Assembly (NCBI GenBank): GCA_015662325.1
Contig: DQUJ01000178.1
Location: forward strand, 1-10,322
Direction of reading: 5' to 3'
Length of the DNA: 10,322 bases
Source of the DNA: Leucothrix mucor
GTDB taxonomy: Bacteria > Pseudomonadota > Gammaproteobacteria > Thiotrichales > Thiotrichaceae
Shown here: positions 1 to 7,695 of the stretch, piece by piece
How the letters are laid out: each line of letters begins with the position of its first letter
How positions within the stretch are numbered: position 1 is the stretch's first letter
Position numbers and translations under genes: made by a program
The notes under the pieces: generated by a model
Databases searched by the model: none
What the model saw: the letters and a program-made list of their open reading frames with translations, nothing else
What the model was told of the DNA's origin: nothing

Positions 1-178
1 ACCAGACGAACAAAAGCCCGCATGTGATAAAATTATTAAGCGCCTAAAATGGAAAGGAAAAGTATCAATGATTTCCGCCGCAACGGGCTTGAATACGAAA
101 GACTTATCGTATCAAATTATGCAATACCTTGATGATCAAGCTTATCAGGCAGAGCAGGATGACTTTTCTAAAAGTTAA
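1..178 (+). CDS. obg: Obg family GTPase, C-terminal fragment (5' end outside window)
   Basis: This is the last 58 codons of an open frame that enters from the left edge (first complete codon at 2) and ends at TAA 176-178. The residues RLKWKGKVSMISAATGLN and the following KDLSYQIMQYLDD match the end of the Obg G domain: the G5-like ISAATG motif and the final helix of the GTPase fold, followed by a short acidic tail (AEQDDFSKS). Obg/CgtA is an essential ribosome-associated GTPase acting in 50S assembly and stress signalling. The catalytic G1 to G4 motifs lie outside the window. The call rests on this terminal segment and on proB lying 11 bases downstream, a frequent gammaproteobacterial order. 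The C-terminal tail is short compared with E. coli ObgE, which carries a longer extension. Another TRAFAC GTPase is possible but less likely given the neighbour. Confidence 0.85.
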   Translation, partial: PDEQKPACDKIIKRLKWKGKVSMISAATGLNTKDLSYQIMQYLDDQAYQAEQDDFSKS

Positions 179-192
179 AGGATTTTACTTTG
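176..192 (+). promoter_or_regulatory. Shine-Dalgarno and TTG start of proB, overlapping the obg stop
   Basis: AAGGA at 178-182 begins within the obg TAA and lies 7 bases before TTG 190-192. No ATG or GTG in this frame offers a better-placed start, and the next residues lead directly into the kinase core. The arrangement suggests translational coupling of proB to obg on one transcript. Confidence 0.7.
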
Positions 193-1338
193 GATACTCA
201 GCAAACATCACAAGAGGGCAGTAAAGATATTGGCGCAAACGCAAAACGTTGGGTTATTAAAATTGGTAGCGCATTACTAACAAAAGATGGTCAAGGCCTA
301 GATTACGCCGCAATAGCAGATTGGGCAGATCAAATTGCAGAGCTGCGCAAACAGGGTAAAGAAATTGTACTTGTTTCATCGGGCTCGGTTGCAGAAGGCA
401 TGAGCCGCATGGGTTGGAAAACCCGCCCTAAAGAACTGGCGAAATTACAAGCCGCCGCCGCTATCGGGCAAACAGGTTTGATAGAAACCTACGAATCTAA
501 TTTTAAGCAATACGGCATTCAAGCCGCTCAAATATTATTAACACATGATGATGTACATAACCGTAAACGCTACTTAAACGCACGTAATACATTGCGCACA
601 TTATTAGATTTAGAAGCGCTCCCCATCGTAAACGAAAATGACACGGTTGCGTTGGAAGAGATGCGTTTGGGCGATAACGATACGCTTGCCGCCTTAGTTG
701 CAAACTTAGTAGAAGCGGATTTATTAGTCATTCTTACCGATCAAGAAGGCTTGTTTGATAAAGACCCACGGCATAATGAAGATGCTACTTTAATTCATTA
801 TGAATCTGCCAGCAACCCTGATTTACTGGCGTTTGCAGGCTCTGTTGCAACCGCTTTAGGCAGTGGCGGTATGGCAACCAAAATCACAGCGGCACAACGT
901 GCGGCACGTTCGGGTTGTGCTACGGTGATTGCTTCTGGTCGAAAAGATAAAGTATTACAACGTTTATCAAAAGGTGAACAGTTAGGCACGTTGTTAGTGG
1001 CAGATACAAGCCCCATGGTTGCCCGCAAACAATGGATAGCTAGCCAAGTACAATCATGTGGCGTGTTAGTGCTGGATGAAGGCGCCTGTTTATCCATCTT
1101 AGAAAAAGGCAGCAGTTTGCTCCCTATCGGTGTTGAGCATTCGGAAGGTGATTTTAATCGTGGCGATGTGGTGGATTGTAAAAACCAAAAAGGGGACCTT
1201 ATTGCCCGAGGTTTAGTCAATTACTCGACAGAAGATGCCCAAAAAATCTACAAGGTCGCCAGCTCAAAAATCAACGAAGTATTAGGTTATCAAGGAGAGT
1301 CAGAACTGATTCATCGTGATAATTTAGTTATTTTGTAA
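190..1338 (+). CDS. proB: Glutamate 5-kinase (gamma-glutamyl kinase) with PUA domain
   Basis: The protein phosphorylates L-glutamate with ATP to gamma-glutamyl phosphate, the first and feedback-controlled step of proline synthesis in the cytoplasm. It has 382 residues, slightly longer than the usual 367-377 because of a polar N-terminal extension of about 19 residues. The amino acid kinase fold runs from about residue 20 to 270: nucleotide-binding WVIKIGSALLT with Lys24, glycine loop VSSGSVAEG (63-71), glutamate-binding NENDTVA (148-154), GDNDTLAALVA (161-171), and the GSGGMATKITAA segment near 224. A PUA domain follows at roughly 290-365, and the chain ends in HRDNLVIL, a typical ProB terminus. 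The start is TTG. No proA follows, so the second pathway enzyme must be encoded elsewhere. Identity is secure; the exact start is less so. Confidence 0.96.
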   Translation: MDTQQTSQEGSKDIGANAKRWVIKIGSALLTKDGQGLDYAAIADWADQIAELRKQGKEIVLVSSGSVAEGMSRMGWKTRPKELAKLQAAAAIGQTGLIETYESNFKQYGIQAAQILLTHDDVHNRKRYLNARNTLRTLLDLEALPIVNENDTVALEEMRLGDNDTLAALVANLVEADLLVILTDQEGLFDKDPRHNEDATLIHYESASNPDLLAFAGSVATALGSGGMATKITAAQRAARSGCATVIASGRKDKVLQRLSKGEQLGTLLVADTSPMVARKQWIASQVQSCGVLVLDEGACLSILEKGSSLLPIGVEHSEGDFNRGDVVDCKNQKGDLIARGLVNYSTEDAQKIYKVASSKINEVLGYQGESELIHRDNLVIL

Positions 1339-1386
1339 TTAAAGAAACCATCTAACTTAATTTTATTCTCTGCACAAAATATCCAT

Positions 1387-1443
1387 AAAAAATTAAATTA
1401 ACTTCCTCATACAATTTATGACTAACCTGCTATAGTTTCTAAA
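1387..1443 (+). promoter_or_regulatory. Extended -10 sigma-70-type promoter for the A2M-pbpC unit
   Basis: TGCTATAGT at 1428-1436 is a TG-n extended -10 element with a 5/6 match to TATAAT (TATAGT, 1431-1436). Seventeen bases upstream is only a weak -35, CATACA (1408-1413, 3/6), as expected when the extended -10 compensates. An A/T tract at 1387-1400 could act as an UP element. Transcription would start near 1443, leaving a leader of about 27 bases before the TTG at 1470. The site lies between proB and the macroglobulin and implies that A2M-pbpC can be expressed independently of obg-proB. Confidence 0.6.
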
Positions 1444-1469
1444 ACAACAGTACATATTAGGAGTTGCAC

Positions 1470-1619
1470 TTGAAATCACAACGCGTTTTAAATAGTCTAA
1501 AAATAAGCCTACTATTGCCTTTAATTATTTGTTTACTTATGGCTGTAATGGCTCTGATAAGAGTGAAACATCCTCAACTTCGCCTTCAACAACTACAACC
1601 GTTGATAAAAATAAGGTAA
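1470..1619 (+). other. Lipoprotein signal peptide frame of the A2M gene, out of frame with its body
   Basis: TTG 1470 is preceded by TAGGAG (1458-1463) at a spacing of 6, the best ribosome binding site near this gene. The frame encodes MKSQRVLNSLK followed by ISLLLPLIICLL, a classic basic n-region and hydrophobic core. After codon 23 (CTT 1536-1538) the same frame gives MAVMALIRVK and runs to a stop at 1617-1619. The macroglobulin body is in the frame one base back, where GGC TGT (1541-1546) encodes the Gly-Cys of a lipobox. One extra base between 1539 and 1540 would join the parts; a G there would give LLSGC. I read 1470-1540 as the true 5' end of the A2M gene, broken or misread by a single-base deletion. 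The codons from 1541 to 1619 in this frame are probably meaningless. Confidence 0.75.
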
Positions 1620-4600
1620 CGGTTATTAAAGAAGAAGTGACAAGCAATAAAAGCGCAGAATCAAAGAACACAACGCCCGAAAAACAAAAAAACCAATCTG
1701 CTTTTAGCTGGAAAAAACTACGAGGGCAACATACTCAAGGTACGATTTCTAGTGACGATCCTATTAGAATCACCTTTAATCGAGATGTTGTTGGTGATGA
1801 TAAAGTGGGTAAAGATGCTAGTAAAATCATGCATATTAACCCTAGCATCGAAGGCAAACCTATCTTTGAAAGTAAGTCAGAGATTGTTTGGTTGCCTACT
1901 AAAAAACTAAAGACAGGTATTGAATATAAAGTCAGCATAAAAGCCAAAGGCTTAAAAGATGTGCCAGCAACTACGCCACCCTATCAATTTAGTTTTCGTA
2001 TTATCCCTCTGGAATTTGAAATTAAAACTTTGGGTTTAGCGCCATCAGAAAAAAATGATGGAACCATGTTATTAAAAGGACAAGTGCTGGTTTCGGATAA
2101 AGTTAAATCAGAAGCACTCGAAAAAATCCTTACAGCGAGCCAGCAAAGTAAACCATTATCACTTGAGTGGAACCATGGTGCAGGTGGTAAAAAACATGGC
2201 TTTACAGTCAGTGGCATTAAACAAGAAAGCTTTGTTACGGATGTGATTTTAAATTGGGACGGCAAAGCACTTAGCATTGAATCAAAAGGCAAAAAGACCA
2301 CCACTGTTCCGGCTCTGAATGATTTTAAAGTGACGAAAGTGCACTTAGTTCATGGTGATACTGAAACGCCTTATGTACAGGTGGATTTCTCAAATAAGCT
2401 GGAGAAAAATCAAAATTTAAAAGGTTTAGTTAGACTTGCTAAAAATAAATTTAAAATAAAAGTGTTAGATAATCTTGTTAAAATTTATCCAAATAAAAAT
2501 CTATCAGGCAGTTTTAATGTCACTTTAAGCGAAGGCATAAAGAGCGAAAAGGGCCAGAGTTTAAAAGAAACATTTACCCAAAAAATTAAGTTTGATGATA
2601 TCAAACCGCAGGTTCGTTTTGTCGGTAAAGGTTCTATATTGCCAGAAAATACGACCTTAGAAATTCCGTTTGAAGCGGTTTCGGTTAATGCGGTTGAAGT
2701 CACCGCATTTGAAATTTATCCAGAAAATATGGGGCAGTTTTTGCAGGTTAATCGTCTATCAGGTGGTTATCAAGTCAGGCGAACTGGGCGTTTTTTGTGG
2801 AATAAAACCATACCGTTAACCCCTGCCGACCCGAATAAATGGAACCGATATTCATTTGATGTAACCGAAATGATGAAGGGGCATAAGGCAGGTTTACTAC
2901 GGTTGACGTTACAAATTAAACGCGAACATTCAAGCTACGATTGCCCTGCGAGTAGCGATATTATTAAGTCTAAAAAAACCCAGTTAAAAAACTTTGAAGA
3001 TAATGGTGTAGCTGAAACCAGTGGTTGGGATGGTGTGAGTGAATATTTCGAAGACTACAACTATGGGAATTATAAATGGAGCGAACGCCGAAATCCCTGT
3101 AGTGAATCTTATTTTCGTTATAACAGCAATAAAACTAAAGTAAGCCAAAATTTTATCGCCAGTAATATTGGTTTAATTGCCAAGCAAGATGCGAATGGAC
3201 ATTTGTCGATTATTTCTACCGATATTAGAACATCCGAGCCACTTACGGGTGTAGAGCTGGAAGTGAGAAATTTCCAAGGACAAAAGATGGGAGATGCAAA
3301 AACGGATGGCTCTGGTTTTGCAAAAATAGAATTATCATCCACTCCCTTTTTAGTCATAGCGAAAAAATTCGAAGATATGACCTATCTTAAGGTCAACAAT
3401 AAAACCGCATTGTCAGTCAGCCATTTTGATGTGGGTGGCAAACGCGTCAAGAAAGGCATTAAAGGTTATATCTATGGCGAGCGCGGTGTTTGGCGACCGG
3501 GTGACGATATTTATCTCACCTTTGTGTTGCAGGATAAACTCTCGAGAATCCCCGCAGGACACCCAGTAACAATGCAATTAATTGATCCTCGTGGCAGTGT
3601 TGTTGAAACAAAAACATTGAATGAATCTGTCGGTGGTTTTTATGCTTTTAAGTTTAAAACAGCAGAGAAAGCAGAAACAGGTAACTGGATGGTAAAAGCG
3701 CGTTTGGGCGGTAGTACCTTTAGTAAATCACTGATGATTGAAACGGTACGCCCAAATCGTTTGAAGGTAGAACTTGATTTTGTATCGGTTGCAGAAGATG
3801 GTGATAAACCGTTAGATATTTTATACAAGAGCGACGGCGCGCCAACAGGTGAACTCTTTGGGCAATGGTTACATGGCGCTAAAGCAAGTAAATTAAAAGC
3901 CGATGTTTCTTTACGTTTTTCACCAAAGAAAACAAAGTTTGGGCGTTTTACTGACTTTAATTTTGATGATCCCGCACGCCGTATAAAAAGTAGCGATAAG
4001 ATTTTGTTAGAAGGTCGGCTGGATAGCGAAGGCTATCTTAACTTTGAAAAAGACATTGATCCTAAATCTAAAGCGGCAGGATTATTAAGAGCAACCTTTA
4101 CCACGCGCGTATTTGAAGAAGGAGGTGCGTTTAGTATTAGCCGTAGAAGTATTGATTATCATCCTTACGAAAACTATGTAGGAATGAAACTACCCAAGGG
4201 CGACGCAACCCGTGGCATGTTACTAACGGATAAAAAACACACGGTTGAGATTGCCAGTTTAGATGCAAAAGGTGAGCCAGTATCGTTAGATAAAGTGCAG
4301 GTCAAACTGTATAAAATAAACTGGAAATGGTGGTGGGATCGTTCATCAGAAACGCTTGCAGAATATGCAGATGGCAAGAACACGGGCCTCTTACAACAAG
4401 GTATTATCAGCACTGTAAACGGTAAAGGTCAGTGGCAGTTTAGTATTAAATACCCTGAATGGGGGCGTTATTTAGTACGCGCCTGTGATATGGATGGCAA
4501 ACACTGTACAGGTAAAACCGTGTATATAGATTGGCCCGGTTGGGCAGGTCGTGCGCAAGAACAAGGCAGTGGTGCGGCAAGCCGTTTGAATTTTTTCTCG

Positions 4601-7600
4601 GATAAAACCGCTTATACCGTTGGCGAAACAGCCATCATCCAATTACCTGCCGCTCAACGTGGCAGAGCGTTATTGACGGTAGAAACAGGCAGTGAAATAT
4701 TAGAACAACGCTGGATTATTCTAGACGGTACATCTAAAGCTCTTGCTAAAACATCGCCGAAAGGTAGTTACGATAAGGGGAAAAGTAATGGCGATAATGG
4801 CGGTAACGAGAAGGACAATAAAACTAAAATAGAAATTCCCATCACTGCGGCTATGTCGCCTAACGCTTATGTGCATGTCACCTTATTGCAACCGCATAAA
4901 GATAAGAAGAACGACAGACCTATTCGACTTTACGGCATCATTCCTTTAGAAGTGACGGATATTAATACCTACCTTCTACCCAAGGTTGAAGTAGCTAAAG
5001 AATGGAAGCCAGAAACCACGCAAAAAATTAAAATAACAGAGTCTAACGGCAAGGCGATGAACTATACATTGGCTGTCGTAGATGAAGGCTTATTGGGATT
5101 AACAGGATTTAAAACACCTAATCTGCATAAACACTTTTATAGCAAAGAAGCGCTGGGCATAAAAACATGGGATTTATTCGATGAAGTGATCGGAGCATAC
5201 GGCGGGAAACTAGAGCGCATGTTAGCACTCGGTGGTGGCGATGAAGCCAATGTCGATAATGAAGACAGCAAAAAGCGCCGTTTTCCACCCGTCGTAAAAG
5301 TACTCGGCCCATTCCACTTAGATGCAGGTGCTACCGTTGAACACGAAGTGACATTACCACCTTATTTGGGCGCGGTACGTGTAATGGTGGTTGCAGGTGA
5401 AAAAGGCGCTTATGGTAAAGCACAAAAATCAGTCTTTGTGCGCCAAGCATTAATGTTGCAAGCCAGTTTACCGCGCGTACTCGGGCCGGATGAAGAAGTC
5501 AGCGTGCCTTTAAGTTTATTCGCGATGAACGATAGCGTAAAAGACGTTGAAGTTACTGTTACAACCGATGATCTAGTTGAAGTGGTGGGCGATAAAACAC
5601 AGCATGTAAGTTTTACATCAGCAGGCGAGAAATTAGCCTTTATTAAATTAAAAACGGCTAATAAAACAGGCAAAACACATCTACGTTTTACGGCAACGAG
5701 CAGAGCAACAATTAACAGTGATGCTACAGCTTCTACAACTACAGCAGCAAGAAGAGCGAATGCACGTAATGTAAATAACAATGGTCAGCATCAATCAACC
5801 GTGGATATTTATTTAGATATTCGCCGCGCTAATCAAGAAACTACGCGAGTAGTCAGCAAAGTGATTGAAGCGGGCGATACATGGCAAAGCGAGTTAAAAC
5901 CCTATGGTTTAGAAGGCAGTAATAGTGCCTTATTAGAACTATCATCTGTGCCTGCGTTGAATCTTGAAAAACGTTTGAAATATTTGATTCGTTATCCACA
6001 TGGCTGTTTAGAGCAAACTACATCATCGGTATTTCCGCAGTTATACTTATCAAATGTGATGTCGTTGACTGATGAGCGTAAGCAACAAATTGATGATTAT
6101 ATTAATCGCTCATTCGAAATAATAAGGCGATTCCAACAGCCTGGCGGTGGATTAAACTATTGGCCTGGTGGTAATACTAGCAACAGCTGGGCAAGTATTT
6201 ACGCTGGTCACTATTTGGTTGAAGCCAAAAAGAAAGGCTATTTAGTCCCACAAGATCTATACACAAACTGGCTGAGTTTTCAAATTGCTGCGGCACAATC
6301 CTACGTGGTGGGGACAGAGGAATACTCGCCTGTGCAAGCCTATCGTCTTTATGTGCTCGCGTTAGCAGGTAAGCCACAAATGGGCGCAATGAACCGCCTA
6401 CGTGAATCTAGCAAGCTGAATAACAAAGCGCGTTGGATGTTGGCATCGGCTTATAAAACGGCCTCTCAACCCGATGCGGCGAAAGCACTGGTAAAAGGTT
6501 TGGTTATAGAGCCTAAGAAAGTTGATTATAGCGACCATACCTATAGCTCGACGCTGGGCAATATGGGTATTCAGCTTGATAACTTGGTTTCCCTTGATAA
6601 GAAACAAGATGCCAACAACTTGGTTGAACAAATTGCCGAGCAAATGAGTGGCGATGGCTATCAAAGCACCCAAGGTATTGCATGGGCATTGATGTCGGTA
6701 TCACGTTATTTAGGCGGTGACACGAGTAGCTTTAGCGCCAAAATATCACAGGGTAAAACAGCACAAGACGTGCAGAGTACAAAAGCCATTGCAAGCAATA
6801 AACTGGTCTTTAACGATGCTCCATTAAAAGTGAACAACACCAGTGGGATCAAACTGTTTGCTACGTTAATTAATCAAGGTGTACCCGCGGCAGGCAATGA
6901 ACAAGCCGTAGAACAAGGTCTTGAAATTGAAGCGCGTTACGAAAAACGTACCGCAACCAATGACGATGCCAACAAAAAACAATGGCATGATTTTGATATT
7001 AGCCAACCTATTTTGCAAGGCAGTGATATTCGTATTACGGTTACGGTCAGCAATGAGACAAATCGAAACACCAAGAATATAGCATTAACAATTCCTGTGG
7101 CGGCGGGCATGGAGATATTTTCTGGTAAAGAACAGCCAAAAACAAAAGATAGTTTTGATTACCGTGATGTACGTGACGATCGGATTCATTATTATTTCTC
7201 GTTGAATAAAGGCAAGTCTAAAACATTCCAATTATTGGTAAATGCTTCCTACCAAGGTCGCTACTATTTACCTGCGATAAATGCAGAGGCGATGTACGAT
7301 GGTAAAATGCAAGCACGCGAAGTGGGCAAATGGTTGAATATTGTTAAGGAAACTGTGGAAGAGGATACTGAGGCTAGTTCTCAAAATAGTTCCCAGGATG
7401 ACGCTCAGAATAGTTCACAAAGCGGAGCGGTTAAAGACGCGGCAGATGCAACAGGCAATATAGTTGAGATAGCGGCTAAAAAAGCATGGATGTACGATGA
7501 ACCCAATGAAAACAGTAAGACTAAACTCTTCTTAATAAAAGAGGATGAAGCGGAGTTACTACAAACCACAAAAGATGCACTGTGGTATCGGGTACGCTTT

Positions 7601-7669
7601 AAAGGCACTAAAACGGTCGAAAAATGGATCAAAGCAGTTGATGTTGATTGTGAAACGCCTGCTTGCTAA
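1529..7669 (+). CDS. Bacterial alpha-2-macroglobulin, thioester-containing, long form with C-terminal SH3b-like domain (apparent frameshift at its signal peptide)
   Basis: This is a periplasmic protease trap, expected to be a lipoprotein. A protease cutting its bait region exposes a Cys-Gln thioester that links covalently to the attacker. The continuous frame, counted from TTG 1529, is 2046 residues; E. coli YfhM has about 1650. It begins at the mature Cys6 and a Ser/Thr/Lys-rich linker (about 7-60). Macroglobulin domains follow, with the MG2-type motif YIYGERGVWRPGDD at 647-660 and the A2M domain VVKVLGPFHL near 1254-1340. The thioester motif PHGCLEQTTSS has Cys1493 and Gln1496 and opens a helical domain containing GGGLNYWPGG. 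Late MG and receptor-binding-like domains run to about 1940, then a Ser/Gln linker and the SH3b-like tail (1978-2041). TTG 1529 has no ribosome binding site, so the real start is probably TTG 1470 in another frame; the joined product would be about 2066 residues. pbpC follows after 26 bases. Confidence 0.92.
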   Translation: MFTYGCNGSDKSETSSTSPSTTTTVDKNKVTVIKEEVTSNKSAESKNTTPEKQKNQSAFSWKKLRGQHTQGTISSDDPIRITFNRDVVGDDKVGKDASKIMHINPSIEGKPIFESKSEIVWLPTKKLKTGIEYKVSIKAKGLKDVPATTPPYQFSFRIIPLEFEIKTLGLAPSEKNDGTMLLKGQVLVSDKVKSEALEKILTASQQSKPLSLEWNHGAGGKKHGFTVSGIKQESFVTDVILNWDGKALSIESKGKKTTTVPALNDFKVTKVHLVHGDTETPYVQVDFSNKLEKNQNLKGLVRLAKNKFKIKVLDNLVKIYPNKNLSGSFNVTLSEGIKSEKGQSLKETFTQKIKFDDIKPQVRFVGKGSILPENTTLEIPFEAVSVNAVEVTAFEIYPENMGQFLQVNRLSGGYQVRRTGRFLWNKTIPLTPADPNKWNRYSFDVTEMMKGHKAGLLRLTLQIKREHSSYDCPASSDIIKSKKTQLKNFEDNGVAETSGWDGVSEYFEDYNYGNYKWSERRNPCSESYFRYNSNKTKVSQNFIASNIGLIAKQDANGHLSIISTDIRTSEPLTGVELEVRNFQGQKMGDAKTDGSGFAKIELSSTPFLVIAKKFEDMTYLKVNNKTALSVSHFDVGGKRVKKGIKGYIYGERGVWRPGDDIYLTFVLQDKLSRIPAGHPVTMQLIDPRGSVVETKTLNESVGGFYAFKFKTAEKAETGNWMVKARLGGSTFSKSLMIETVRPNRLKVELDFVSVAEDGDKPLDILYKSDGAPTGELFGQWLHGAKASKLKADVSLRFSPKKTKFGRFTDFNFDDPARRIKSSDKILLEGRLDSEGYLNFEKDIDPKSKAAGLLRATFTTRVFEEGGAFSISRRSIDYHPYENYVGMKLPKGDATRGMLLTDKKHTVEIASLDAKGEPVSLDKVQVKLYKINWKWWWDRSSETLAEYADGKNTGLLQQGIISTVNGKGQWQFSIKYPEWGRYLVRACDMDGKHCTGKTVYIDWPGWAGRAQEQGSGAASRLNFFSDKTAYTVGETAIIQLPAAQRGRALLTVETGSEILEQRWIILDGTSKALAKTSPKGSYDKGKSNGDNGGNEKDNKTKIEIPITAAMSPNAYVHVTLLQPHKDKKNDRPIRLYGIIPLEVTDINTYLLPKVEVAKEWKPETTQKIKITESNGKAMNYTLAVVDEGLLGLTGFKTPNLHKHFYSKEALGIKTWDLFDEVIGAYGGKLERMLALGGGDEANVDNEDSKKRRFPPVVKVLGPFHLDAGATVEHEVTLPPYLGAVRVMVVAGEKGAYGKAQKSVFVRQALMLQASLPRVLGPDEEVSVPLSLFAMNDSVKDVEVTVTTDDLVEVVGDKTQHVSFTSAGEKLAFIKLKTANKTGKTHLRFTATSRATINSDATASTTTAARRANARNVNNNGQHQSTVDIYLDIRRANQETTRVVSKVIEAGDTWQSELKPYGLEGSNSALLELSSVPALNLEKRLKYLIRYPHGCLEQTTSSVFPQLYLSNVMSLTDERKQQIDDYINRSFEIIRRFQQPGGGLNYWPGGNTSNSWASIYAGHYLVEAKKKGYLVPQDLYTNWLSFQIAAAQSYVVGTEEYSPVQAYRLYVLALAGKPQMGAMNRLRESSKLNNKARWMLASAYKTASQPDAAKALVKGLVIEPKKVDYSDHTYSSTLGNMGIQLDNLVSLDKKQDANNLVEQIAEQMSGDGYQSTQGIAWALMSVSRYLGGDTSSFSAKISQGKTAQDVQSTKAIASNKLVFNDAPLKVNNTSGIKLFATLINQGVPAAGNEQAVEQGLEIEARYEKRTATNDDANKKQWHDFDISQPILQGSDIRITVTVSNETNRNTKNIALTIPVAAGMEIFSGKEQPKTKDSFDYRDVRDDRIHYYFSLNKGKSKTFQLLVNASYQGRYYLPAINAEAMYDGKMQAREVGKWLNIVKETVEEDTEASSQNSSQDDAQNSSQSGAVKDAADATGNIVEIAAKKAWMYDEPNENSKTKLFLIKEDEAELLQTTKDALWYRVRFKGTKTVEKWIKAVDVDCETPAC
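5990..6035 (+). other. Thioester motif of the macroglobulin
   Basis: The codons encode YPHGCLEQTTSSVF, with the Cys codon TGT at 6005-6007 and the Gln codon CAA at 6014-6016. In the A2M and complement families this Cys and Gln form the internal thioester that attacks the trapped protease. Both are intact, so this is the thioester-active YfhM-type class and not the thioester-less YfaS type. Confidence 0.92.
7381..7428 (+). repeat. Two imperfect 24-bp tandem repeats in the A2M linker
   Basis: Units at 7381-7404 and 7405-7428 share TCARAATAGTTCMCA at their 5' halves (13 of 15 identical) and diverge after that. They encode QNSSQDDA and QNSSQSGA. The repeat sits in the Ser/Gln/Asp-rich linker (residues about 1941-1977) between the last macroglobulin domain and the SH3b-like tail, where length variation by slippage would be tolerated because the unit is in frame. 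Confidence 0.6.
7460..7651 (+). other. SH3b-like domain at the C-terminus of the macroglobulin
   Basis: Residues about 1978-2041 show the spacing of a bacterial SH3 domain: a short strand ending in Trp (KKAWMYDEP), a Leu-rich strand with an acidic turn (FLIKEDEAELLQ), then the signature LWYRVRFKGTK and a final EKWIKAVDV, equivalent to the usual W-Y-x-V and G-W-V motifs. SH3b domains in exported proteins commonly bind peptidoglycan stem or bridge peptides. The call is by pattern only, with no profile search. Confidence 0.55.
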
Positions 7670-7695
7670 CGGCTTATTAACTATTAGAAAATGAC

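Noticed and set aside
1337..1365. Possible terminator after proB: AATTAA (1337-1342) can pair with TTAATT (1357-1362), followed by a T-rich run.
   Set aside because: The stem is six A/T pairs only and too weak for an intrinsic terminator; in such AT-rich sequence it is expected by chance.
1496..1545. Programmed -1 ribosomal frameshift joining the A2M signal peptide to its body.
   Set aside because: No X-XXY-YYZ slippery heptamer is in register near 1530-1541. The only short homopolymer, A5 at 1499-1503, would shift too early and destroy the hydrophobic core. A single-base deletion or sequence error is simpler.
5118..5781. Open frames on the - strand inside the A2M gene (for example 5118-5312 and 5410-5781).
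   Set aside because: They lie opposite strongly conserved macroglobulin codons, have no ribosome binding sites or recognisable domains, and are shadows of the + strand gene.
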